NCBI GenBank assembly: GCA_903958915.1
Contig: CAJBVC010000624.1
Location: forward strand, 1-5,137
DNA: 5,137 nucleotides
Direction of reading: 5' to 3'
Source: an uncultured beta proteobacterium
GTDB lineage: Bacteria; Pseudomonadota; Gammaproteobacteria; Burkholderiales; Burkholderiaceae_C
Every line of letters begins with the position of its first letter. Position 1 is the stretch's first letter. The notes below the pieces were generated by a model. It worked only from the letters and a program-made list of their open reading frames with translations. It ran no database searches and was not told the DNA's origin. Shown here in pieces: positions 1-4,539 of the stretch. Made by a program: the position numbers and the translations under genes.

Positions 1-1230
1 CCTCTTTGCTAATCCCTTGTACTGGCTGGAGTCATAACTGAACAGCCCCTCCCAGACTATCGACAATCCCGCCTCTTCCAATGTGGCCCTTCCCGATAGT
101 CGGCAGCCAGTTTCATGGTCGTGGGAGTACTCGCCAAACCAGAAATGTACCTTAAGGTCCTGGACGCGGCGTATTCTTTTGAAGCCGCTAGCGTGAAGAT
201 GCTTCATGACAGGCAATGCCTCTGTGGCTGTGAAAAGCTTGGCTGCCTGTTGGTGTGGCCGCAAATAGTGGACAGGAATCGGATTGCCAGACCAACTCTC
301 ATCGGAGACGAAATAGTAGGAATCGTCGTCGAGCCCGGTTTCAGGTTCGGGAAATTCAATAAACGCACCAGCATAGTCGGCGTATTCAAGCAATGCCTTG
401 CGATGTGCACTGGCATCCTGACATTGGCGTTCACCCAGCGTGACCGTTAGCGAACAGCCGCTCACCAATGAGTAACCTGGGTGGACACACGAGATGCTGT
501 AGAGAGGTTCAATGGTTGGTGCTGTCGGGAGGTAGCTGAAGTTGCCACGGTGGCGGCCCCCACTTGCCAGTTTGTATACGGCAATTCTGCCCCCCAAGCT
601 CGCATCAAGCCCAAATCCGGCCAGGTCGTCGGTGCGTCGATGCAACTGAGTCTGCCCAGCATCTCGCTCTTTTAGCCATAGCCCAAGGTCTCCATCAGGG
701 GCGGGCCCCTCACAGATAGACCAATCCAGTAAGACACCGTGCGCACTGGATCGCCGGAAGCTGCTCAGGTGACCGCAAAGGGCGGTGGCTTGAGCAAAAT
801 TGAGAAGACCGCTTCGAAACCGCCACAACTCGGCTGCGCCATGGCACTGAACGGGAGGTGCTAAGAGTTCGTGGCGGGTTACAAATCGGCCACGCAAAAT
901 GACGCGCTCAAGCGTACGCCTGAGATGGTCACCCTCGCCATGAGAGCTGCTGCCAACCACGACATAGCGGTATCGCTCGAGCAGGTCATTGGTTTTGGCG
1001 GCAAGCTCAGCACTCTCGGTGGGGTCCTGGCGGTTCTCAGGCTCTGGAGCGCAAATCCGAAGCCTGTTGGCAGTCTCCTGGCCGTAGTAGATTTCGGGAA
1101 CGATATGAGAACGATGCCCAACATTGTCCGTAACGTCATCATCTGCAAACAGCGCAGCGAGTCTGGACAGACTCTGCGTGTATCCCAAGTCGGGGCTGAC
1201 TGGTGGCTGGTAGCCGAAGGGGGTCTTCAC
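1..1230 (-). CDS. Unrecognised large soluble protein, 3' end beyond the window (partial, 410 codons seen)
   Basis: The frame is open for 410 codons with no stop from a GTG start to the left edge, which is far too long for chance at this base composition. The GTG was chosen because GGAG (plus positions 1237-1240) lies six bases upstream; an overlapping ATG one base earlier is in another frame and meets TGA at once. The protein begins MKTPFGYQPPVSPDLGY. I see no signal peptide and no membrane segment. A hydrophobic strand followed by a Ser/Gly/His turn lies at about residues 89-101 (YVVVGSSSHGEGD). An acidic patch is at 294-303, and an aromatic/His-rich stretch (VHFWFGEYSHDHE) at 361-373. Cysteines are scattered without a clear metal-binding pattern. 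I do not recognise the family and assign no function. It lies 179 bases downstream of another unrecognised gene on the same strand, possibly in one transcription unit. That it is a gene is fairly sure; its role is unknown. Confidence 0.85.
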   Translation of the reverse strand, partial: MKTPFGYQPPVSPDLGYTQSLSRLAALFADDDVTDNVGHRSHIVPEIYYGQETANRLRICAPEPENRQDPTESAELAAKTNDLLERYRYVVVGSSSHGEGDHLRRTLERVILRGRFVTRHELLAPPVQCHGAAELWRFRSGLLNFAQATALCGHLSSFRRSSAHGVLLDWSICEGPAPDGDLGLWLKERDAGQTQLHRRTDDLAGFGLDASLGGRIAVYKLASGGRHRGNFSYLPTAPTIEPLYSISCVHPGYSLVSGCSLTVTLGERQCQDASAHRKALLEYADYAGAFIEFPEPETGLDDDSYYFVSDESWSGNPIPVHYLRPHQQAAKLFTATEALPVMKHLHASGFKRIRRVQDLKVHFWFGEYSHDHETGCRLSGRATLEEAGLSIVWEGLFSYDSSQYKGLAKR

Positions 1231-1409
1231 ATTTGTCTCCAATAAAGTTGAGTTCAAATGTGTATTGACCTGTTTTATCCCAATCCTGCATCCCACCTGA
1301 AAACAGGCGTCACCAGATCCTGAGGTCAAAGAATGCCGGTCATTGGCGTCGTCGAGGTGTTCAGCGATGGGATCCGCTGGCTACTCTTCGAATTCTCGCG
1401 AAACGTGGC
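1231..1409. other. Intergenic spacer between the two left-hand minus-strand genes
   Basis: I find no gene and no good sigma-70 hexamer pair in these 179 bases. They hold an 8-base inverted repeat, CCTGTTTT at 1269-1276 and AAAACAGG at 1300-1307. Its right arm is nested in a smaller dyad, CCTG-AAAA-CAGG (1296-1307). On the minus strand this lies 39 to 77 bases before the GTG of the downstream gene, so it could be an operator or leader hairpin. No U-tract follows it, so a terminator is unlikely. Confidence 0.4.
1237..1240 (-). promoter_or_regulatory. Ribosome binding site of the 410-codon partial gene
   Basis: On the minus strand the sequence reads TTGGAGACAAATGTG. GGAG sits six bases before the GTG. 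This decides the GTG start, since the overlapping ATG leads immediately to a stop codon. Confidence 0.6.
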
Positions 1410-1850
1410 TTAGTAAAGCAGGTTGGCCACTGGAAAGGGCGCGGGGAACATCGGATAGCTCCTTGCAACGCACTGTGCAAGTCCTAAACACTGCGCTGCG
1501 ATGGCTTCAAAATCGGTGCGCTCAAAATCAGGGCTAATCTCAAGCCCGGTATCAGGGTGTATGACAGCAATGTCGATGGTATCGGTACAGGCCACCGGAA
1601 CTGCGCAATGAAACGCTTCAAACGCGCATCGTGCTGCAAGGCCTTCTCCCATGCTTTCGGGAACATACACTTTGTACAGTCCGGGGACCAGCAGGTCCTC
1701 ACTATCAGCCCCAGGGATGCTACTGGGACTTATCGTCGCATGTATGTACAGGTGGCGCCCATCGCGAGGCATGTCGAGCTTGTCGTTTGCCGCTTTTGCA
1801 GCATGTAGTGAAGCTTTGGTTAACGGATGAAAATTCGGTTCAAGGTTCAT
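1410..1850 (-). CDS. Unrecognised small soluble protein (146 residues, or 174 from an upstream GTG)
   Basis: From the ATG at 1850 the product begins MNLEPNFHPLTKASLHAAKA and ends at TAA. It has a helical N-terminus, then a part likely rich in strands with HLYIHATISP (about residues 34-43) and LYKVYVPES (about 58-66). Next come a helical Ala/Cys-rich stretch and VACTDTIDIAVIHPDTGLEI (about 85-104). No signal peptide, membrane helix or catalytic motif is apparent, and I do not recognise the family. The start is uncertain: a GTG at 1934 would add 28 residues, and neither start has a Shine-Dalgarno sequence. I prefer 1850 because a possible promoter (1899-1927) lies between the two. The composition and smooth protein-like sequence favour a real gene. 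It precedes the larger unrecognised gene on the same strand, which suggests, without proving, a joint role. Confidence 0.65.
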   Translation of the reverse strand: MNLEPNFHPLTKASLHAAKAANDKLDMPRDGRHLYIHATISPSSIPGADSEDLLVPGLYKVYVPESMGEGLAARCAFEAFHCAVPVACTDTIDIAVIHPDTGLEISPDFERTDFEAIAAQCLGLAQCVARSYPMFPAPFPVANLLY

Positions 1851-1898
1851 AAGGATTGATGTCAATTTGAGTGGTGGAACGTATCGGTTGGCCAAACT

Positions 1899-1927
1899 GA
1901 TAAAGTCATTTTGAACGCAATTGTCCA
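1899..1927 (-). promoter_or_regulatory. Possible sigma-70 promoter for the 146-residue protein gene
   Basis: The minus strand has TGGACA (1922-1927, five of six matches to TTGACA), a 17-base spacer and TTTATC (1899-1904, three of six matches to TATAAT). Transcription would start near 1892, giving a leader of about 40 bases to the ATG at 1850. The -35 hexamer lies in the left arm of the inverted repeat at 1921-1959, which would suit repression. The weak -10 keeps confidence low. Confidence 0.25.
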
Positions 1928-1959
1928 GCGACACAATTCAAAGAACTTGTTCTGGACAA
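1921..1959. repeat. 8-base perfect inverted repeat with a nested dyad
   Basis: TTGTCCAG (1921-1928) and CTGGACAA (1952-1959) are exact reverse complements 23 bases apart. Inside is a second dyad, AGAAC-TT-GTTCT (1942-1953), partly overlapping the right arm. It lies just upstream of the preferred start of the minus-strand gene ending at 1410 and may be its operator. Confidence 0.5.
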
Positions 1960-1986
1960 ACGGATGAAAATAAAGTTCTGGTGGCC

Positions 1987-2006
1987 TTCAGAACAAGTTT
2001 TCTGAA
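1987..2006. repeat. 7-base perfect inverted repeat
   Basis: TTCAGAA (1987-1993) and TTCTGAA (2000-2006) are separated by six bases. The centre, GAACAAGTT (1991-1999), is also complementary to part of the dyad at 1943-1952, so the two neighbouring elements could pair with each other. Confidence 0.4.
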
Positions 2007-2039
2007 GCGAAAAAGGCGAAAATATGAATTCTTTCGATG

Positions 2040-2070
2040 CGTGTGCACAACAACAGAATTGGTGCACGCG
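2040..2070. repeat. 9-pair hairpin with one G-T pair
   Basis: CGTGTGCAC (2040-2048) can pair with GTGCACGCG (2062-2070) across a 13-base loop, with a single wobble pair. No T-run follows on either strand, so a simple terminator is unlikely. Confidence 0.4.
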
Positions 2071-2152
2071 AACGGCAAGTGGGGCGACCTGACGATTGAT
2101 TGAGCTTGGATGTGCGTGCTAGAAAAAGAGCTCTCAATTACGATTCATTAAC

Positions 2153-2189
2153 CGCATGAAGGCTGGCTTCAAAGGCTACGGTTCATGCG
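2153..2189. repeat. 8-base perfect inverted repeat
   Basis: CGCATGAA (2153-2160) and TTCATGCG (2182-2189) are exact reverse complements 21 bases apart. The left arm contains the ATG of a 37-codon frame; if that frame is translated, the stem would occlude its start. Confidence 0.4.
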
Positions 2190-2261
2190 TCAACTTCGCG
2201 CTGCTAAAGAAAACGGTTGAACGAAATGGCGCGAGACCAATGAGAGCAGGGGCAGTGACGA

Positions 2262-2432
2262 TCAAGTGACGGACGCAATTGGAGGCTTGATTGTGCACGG
2301 AGGTTCTCGCGGTCAATCGGAAGGCTCTGCAGTTCTGACTGGGGCAGATCCTGTTGGCAGGTGAACAGCCTGCAACTGTTGTATTGCAACGGTTATGCAA
2401 CATCGTCGAGTGCAATTGCGTCGATAACTTGA
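2262..2432. repeat. 171-base segment bounded by 20-base imperfect inverted repeats
   Basis: Bases 2262-2281 match the reverse complement of 2413-2432 at 17 of 20 positions, including a perfect 10-base inner block GACGCAATTG / CAATTGCGTC. The ends read TCAAGT and ACTTGA. The 131-base interior holds smaller dyads, such as GCAGG/CCTGC near 2358-2373, and three copies of TGCAAC. It could be a very small non-autonomous element, the outer stem of a structured RNA, or two binding sites in opposite orientation. I see no clear target-site duplication at the borders. Confidence 0.5.
2371..2401. repeat. Three copies of TGCAAC
   Basis: TGCAAC occurs at 2371-2376, 2385-2390 and 2396-2401, spaced 14 and 11 bases apart and about 90 to 120 bases before the H1-like gene. 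The copies could be protein contact sites, but six-base repeats this short may be chance. Confidence 0.25.
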
Positions 2433-2445
2433 GACAATACACACC

Positions 2446-2464
2446 GACCAGAAACATTCTGGTC
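2446..2464. promoter_or_regulatory. Perfect 8-base hairpin or operator ahead of the H1-like gene
   Basis: GACCAGAA (2446-2453), three bases, then TTCTGGTC (2457-2464) forms a perfect dyad ending 28 bases before the ATG. A weak promoter-like TTGAGA lies at 2429-2434, so the dyad could cover the -10 region or the start of transcription as an operator. If transcribed, it would instead be a leader hairpin. It is not followed by a T-run, so it is not a standard terminator. Confidence 0.45.
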
Positions 2465-2479
2465 AGTTCACAACAACAT

Positions 2480-2484
2480 AAGGA
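2480..2484 (+). promoter_or_regulatory. Ribosome binding site of the H1-like gene
   Basis: AAGGA is placed eight bases before the ATG at 2493, a normal spacing that supports this start. Confidence 0.6.
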
Positions 2485-2492
2485 AATCTGAA

Positions 2493-2831
2493 ATGGCAAC
2501 TGCGAAAAAGGCGGCCCCCAAGGCTGCAAAGACTCCCCAGAAAGTAGCGGCTCCCGCTAAAGTAGAAAAGACTGCAAAGCCTGCGGTGAAGGCTGCTCCA
2601 AAGAAGGCACCTGTCTCCAAGACAGCCAAGGCCATTGCCAAGCTGAGTGCAAACATCGCCAAGCTCACCGAGCGCAAAGACAAGCTCAATGCTGAGATCA
2701 ATACCTTGAAGGCTCAACGTGCTGCATTGAAAGCGCCTGCTGCACCTGCGGCTGCCGCACCGGTAGCCGCAGCACCAGTGGCAGTTCCCAAAGCGGCAGC
2801 GCCAAAGAAGGCAAAGGCGGCAAAGAAGTAA
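2493..2831 (+). CDS. Histone H1-like Lys/Ala/Pro-rich DNA-binding protein with central coiled coil
   Basis: The 112-residue product is about 36% Ala and 22% Lys, with Pro throughout and only two Glu and two other acidic or amide-rich positions near the centre. Residues 1-46 form a basic tail of AAPK/KKAP-type units like eukaryotic H1 tails and bacterial H1-like (HctB/AlgP-type) proteins. Residues 48-79 have an unbroken heptad pattern (I48, L51, I55, L58, L65, I69, L72, L79), which predicts a coiled coil. Residues 81-99 are Ala/Pro/Val-rich and 100-112 form a second basic tail. The likely role is non-specific binding of nucleic acid and compaction of the nucleoid in the cytoplasm, with the coiled coil giving dimers. 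This is inferred from composition, not from a folded domain, so an RNA-binding or other low-complexity role is possible. The gene has its own Shine-Dalgarno site and terminator and so is probably monocistronic. Confidence 0.85.
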   Translation: MATAKKAAPKAAKTPQKVAAPAKVEKTAKPAVKAAPKKAPVSKTAKAIAKLSANIAKLTERKDKLNAEINTLKAQRAALKAPAAPAAAAPVAAAPVAVPKAAAPKKAKAAKK

Positions 2832-2854
2832 TTCCCGTCTAGCGAGGATTATGT

Positions 2855-2888
2855 GGAGGGGGCCCTGCGAGGCCCCTTCCTGTTTCTG
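2855..2888 (+). terminator. Intrinsic terminator of the H1-like gene
   Basis: GGAGGGGGCC (2855-2864) pairs with GGCCCCTTCC (2871-2880), ten pairs with one G-T, around the six-base loop CTGCGA. The T-rich tail TGTTTCTG follows. It starts 24 bases after the stop codon. The tail is on the plus side, so it chiefly ends plus-strand transcripts. Confidence 0.8.
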
Positions 2889-3157
2889 GAGTGAACATTC
2901 CGCAACTCATTCGGTCACCATTGTGGTCTTGTTGACAGGGCAGGGGACCAATCCGCGAGATCTGCAGTAACGTCCCGACCGATTTGCTTTTGCACGGACA
3001 TTGGGCGAAATCGGACTTTCCAGTGGAATCCTGAATTTCGCGCCGAGCTGCAACGACAAACTTCATCTGACAATGTCAAACAGAATATGTGATGGCTGCG
3101 GAAGGTGCGTCATGTGGTGATGACACCACTCCCAGATGACTCAGTCGACACAAACCG
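2889..3157. other. Non-coding gap between convergent genes
   Basis: I find no convincing gene. Small dyads are present: TGACA-A-TGTCA at 3068-3078 and GTGGTG-ATGA-CACCAC at 3114-3129. The second begins 28 bases past the stop of the minus-strand winged-helix gene and might help end its transcript, but no T-run follows on the minus strand. An isolated TTGACA at 2932-2937 lacks a matching -10. Confidence 0.4.
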
Positions 3158-3775
3158 CTATGCCAGCTTCAGCTTCCCATTGGGACCAACGATGATATGG
3201 CCAGTTTGCAGTAGCTTCGAGACGGAAGCACCGATAGATCCAATCGGAATACCAATCTCACCGGCCAACGCCGACCGATTCACTTCGACAAACTCGGTCT
3301 TGTTAAGCTTTTGAAGCAGGTGAGTAAGAAGCTTTGCGGTGTTGCCACGCAGAGGGCGTTCCTTTTTTTGCTTTGCCATGGCGGGCTTCTTGGATCCCTT
3401 GGACGAGGACTTCTTGACGCGCACATCGGTTGCGTCGATGCTGCTCACAACTTCCATGGGTTGCTGCGACAACTGGGGCAACGATAGTGCGGGCATTACT
3501 GGCACACCGGACACTTTGCTAGTGGATAACGTGGTCGCTGCCGAGTACACCTTGAGCAACTCCGCTTCAATTTGTCCAACTGCCTGCGCAAGCCTCGCCA
3601 GCGTTTTCCATTCTGAAAACAAGCTGTCATTGCCCATATCAAAAGCATTGCCCATGACAGCGGCTTTCACCCGCTCCGAGTATTCGCTCACTGTGGTTTG
3701 AAGTTCAGCGTGCGCAGCAAATGCTGCCGCCCCAGCGGCTTGAATGGCATCGAGTGTCTTGGATGAAATCGTCAT
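3158..3775 (-). CDS. Putative winged-helix DNA-binding protein with basic linker
   Basis: The 205-residue product has three parts. Residues 1-80 are Ala-rich and helical, probably a dimerising coil or bundle. Residues 81-141 are a low-complexity linker ending in a strongly basic segment (KKSSSKGSKKPAMAKQKKER, 121-140). Residues 142-205 look like a winged helix: helix NTAKLLTHLLQKL (145-157), helix RSALAGEIG (168-175), a likely recognition helix (177-192), and the wing HIIVGPNGKLKL (193-204). This suggests a cytoplasmic DNA-binding regulator or nucleoid-associated protein; its target and any ligand are unknown. AGGA sits four bases before the ATG, a tight but usable Shine-Dalgarno spacing. It is transcribed away from the two-helix membrane protein gene and towards the H1-like gene. 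The repeats in its upstream region make autoregulation plausible. Named family not recognised. Confidence 0.8.
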   Translation of the reverse strand: MTISSKTLDAIQAAGAAAFAAHAELQTTVSEYSERVKAAVMGNAFDMGNDSLFSEWKTLARLAQAVGQIEAELLKVYSAATTLSTSKVSGVPVMPALSLPQLSQQPMEVVSSIDATDVRVKKSSSKGSKKPAMAKQKKERPLRGNTAKLLTHLLQKLNKTEFVEVNRSALAGEIGIPIGSIGASVSKLLQTGHIIVGPNGKLKLA

Positions 3776-3809
3776 GATGTCCTAAATTATTTGATTGCCT
3801 TCGCTGCGG

Positions 3810-3863
3810 CGAATAGCGTATTGGTCCAACGGGAAAACTGTAAGTATACGAATAGCGTGTTGG
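3810..3863. repeat. 15-base direct repeat, two copies 39 bases apart
   Basis: CGAATAGCGTATTGG (3810-3824) and CGAATAGCGTGTTGG (3849-3863) differ at one base. The second copy directly abuts the possible -10 of the winged-helix gene, in its promoter spacer; the first lies downstream of the expected transcription start. This is the placement expected of paired operators for a repressor, possibly the adjacent winged-helix protein itself. Confidence 0.6.
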
Positions 3864-3926
3864 CTATCTACGTGTTTTTGCATACTGGGTTGTGGAAAGC
3901 CACACCTGACAACCTCGGGGCCCGTC

Positions 3927-3955
3927 TCGACAATTGATTTATTGAGTTTTCAAAT
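3927..3955 (+). promoter_or_regulatory. Possible sigma-70 promoter of the membrane protein gene
   Basis: TCGACA (3927-3932, five of six matches to the -35) is followed by 17 bases and TCAAAT (3950-3955, four of six matches to the -10). Transcription would begin near 3962, leaving a very short leader that starts at the Shine-Dalgarno site, which lowers confidence. Confidence 0.3.
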
Positions 3956-3961
3956 GAAGCC

Positions 3962-3970
3962 AAGGAAGGA
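3962..3970 (+). promoter_or_regulatory. Ribosome binding site of the membrane protein gene
   Basis: AAGGAAGGA ends eight bases before the ATG at 3979, a strong site that fixes the start. Confidence 0.65.
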
Positions 3971-3978
3971 TCGATAAC

Positions 3979-4539
3979 ATGAGCCCCGATAAACAAGCGA
4001 CAACTGTGTACCAAAACGTGATCTACACATGGACCACCCTGCTCATGACCTACGTCTGGTGTCCAATCTGGTTTGGATACCAAGTCATTGCAAAACACCG
4101 CGACGTCCTAGCTCCCTACAGCACCTGGGAGACCGTTCAACTGGCGTTTTGGACCCTGTCACTTTTGAGCCTGCCGTTCTATCTGCATAGTTTGCTCATG
4201 AAGACCAGCGTCACGATTCCGTACCCGGGGCGGCTGTCAATGGTGCTTTCCTATCCGTTCAAGAACTTGGGCTGGCAAGGAAGCGTTAGCGATGTTCAGA
4301 CCATTGCTGTCGCCAAGGTAAAGAGCAAATTCTCCTTTTTGAATCACTTGGTGCTAATCATGGCTGATGGAAAGGAGATTCCTTTGAAGGCGTTTTGGAA
4401 GCAAAGCACAGCTCTTGAAGAAGCCAATGCAATTGCCAAGTCCATGGGGCTTGACAGTAACCGAGTCTCTGTCGGAACTACCCAACTCAATGCCCAACGA
4501 GGTTACCGGGCAATGAAGAAGGCCCTGACGGCGATTTAG
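3979..4539 (+). CDS. Two-helix membrane protein with a soluble C-terminal domain, function unknown
   Basis: The 186-residue product has a short polar N-terminus and two hydrophobic segments, about residues 17-37 (TWTTLLMTYVWCPIWFGYQV) and 53-73 (VQLAFWTLSLLSLPFYLHSLL). A mainly soluble C-terminus of about 110 residues follows. Residues 78-138 alternate in a strand-like way (SVTIPYPG, VQTIAVAKVKSKFSF, NHLVLIMADGKEIPLKAF), followed by a helix at 143-157 (STALEEANAIAKSMG). The strands-then-helix order after two membrane helices recalls small bacterial membrane proteins with a PH-like domain, but I cannot confirm that family. The soluble part is probably cytoplasmic. A strong Shine-Dalgarno site supports the start. 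The next gene, for an exported DUF2059 protein, lies 104 bases downstream on the same strand, so cotranscription is possible. Confidence 0.8.
   Translation: MSPDKQATTVYQNVIYTWTTLLMTYVWCPIWFGYQVIAKHRDVLAPYSTWETVQLAFWTLSLLSLPFYLHSLLMKTSVTIPYPGRLSMVLSYPFKNLGWQGSVSDVQTIAVAKVKSKFSFLNHLVLIMADGKEIPLKAFWKQSTALEEANAIAKSMGLDSNRVSVGTTQLNAQRGYRAMKKALTAI

Larger units (their letters stand above)
1935..2492. other. Long gene-poor region rich in inverted repeats
   Basis: About 560 bases lie between the minus-strand gene on the left and the H1-like gene on the right. Open frames here are short, lack Shine-Dalgarno sites and do not read like proteins. A 37-codon frame at 2156-2269 (MKAGFKGYGSCVNF...) reads somewhat better but has no ribosome binding site. 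The region holds at least six dyads, listed separately. It may combine two opposing promoters with operators, and could hide a small RNA or the remnant of a small mobile element. I see no transposase, integrase or recognised RNA motif. Confidence 0.4.
3776..3978. promoter_or_regulatory. Divergent promoter region
   Basis: These 203 bases separate two genes that start back to back, so they should hold both promoters. They contain the direct repeat at 3810-3863, a possible -10 for the minus-strand gene (TATACT on the minus strand, plus positions 3843-3848, five of six matches, but without a good -35), and a possible plus-strand promoter at 3927-3955. Confidence 0.5.

Noticed and set aside
115..450. 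Plus-strand frame of 111 codons
   Set aside because: It overlaps the long minus-strand gene, which is the much longer and better-supported frame.
871..1245. Plus-strand frame of 124 codons
   Set aside because: It lies wholly opposite the 410-codon minus-strand gene, has no Shine-Dalgarno site and reads like an antisense shadow.
1269..1307. LexA (SOS) box
   Set aside because: CTGT is present but no ACAG lies eight bases away, so the spacing does not fit.
1921..2103. Plus-strand frame of 60 codons from TTG
   Set aside because: It has no Shine-Dalgarno site and consists largely of the inverted-repeat sequences.
1921..2432. Integron attC sites or a gene cassette array
   Set aside because: The dyads lack the paired core sites (GTTRRRY and its inverse) and the genes are in mixed orientation; no integrase is present.
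2176..2529. Minus-strand frame of 117 codons
   Set aside because: It runs from inside the H1-like gene through the repeat-rich region, is Cys-rich without pattern, and has no ribosome binding site.
2463..2717. Minus-strand frames opposite the H1-like gene
   Set aside because: Their Leu/Gly/Ala-rich sequence simply mirrors the Lys/Ala codons of the real gene.
2932..2937. Promoter at an isolated TTGACA
   Set aside because: No -10-like hexamer lies 16 to 18 bases downstream, and no plus-strand gene follows.
2839..3066. Minus-strand frame of 75 codons
   Set aside because: It passes through the terminator hairpin of the H1-like gene and has a tail of random composition.
3339..3701. Plus-strand frame of 120 codons
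   Set aside because: It lies opposite the winged-helix gene, which has a ribosome binding site and a domain-like sequence.
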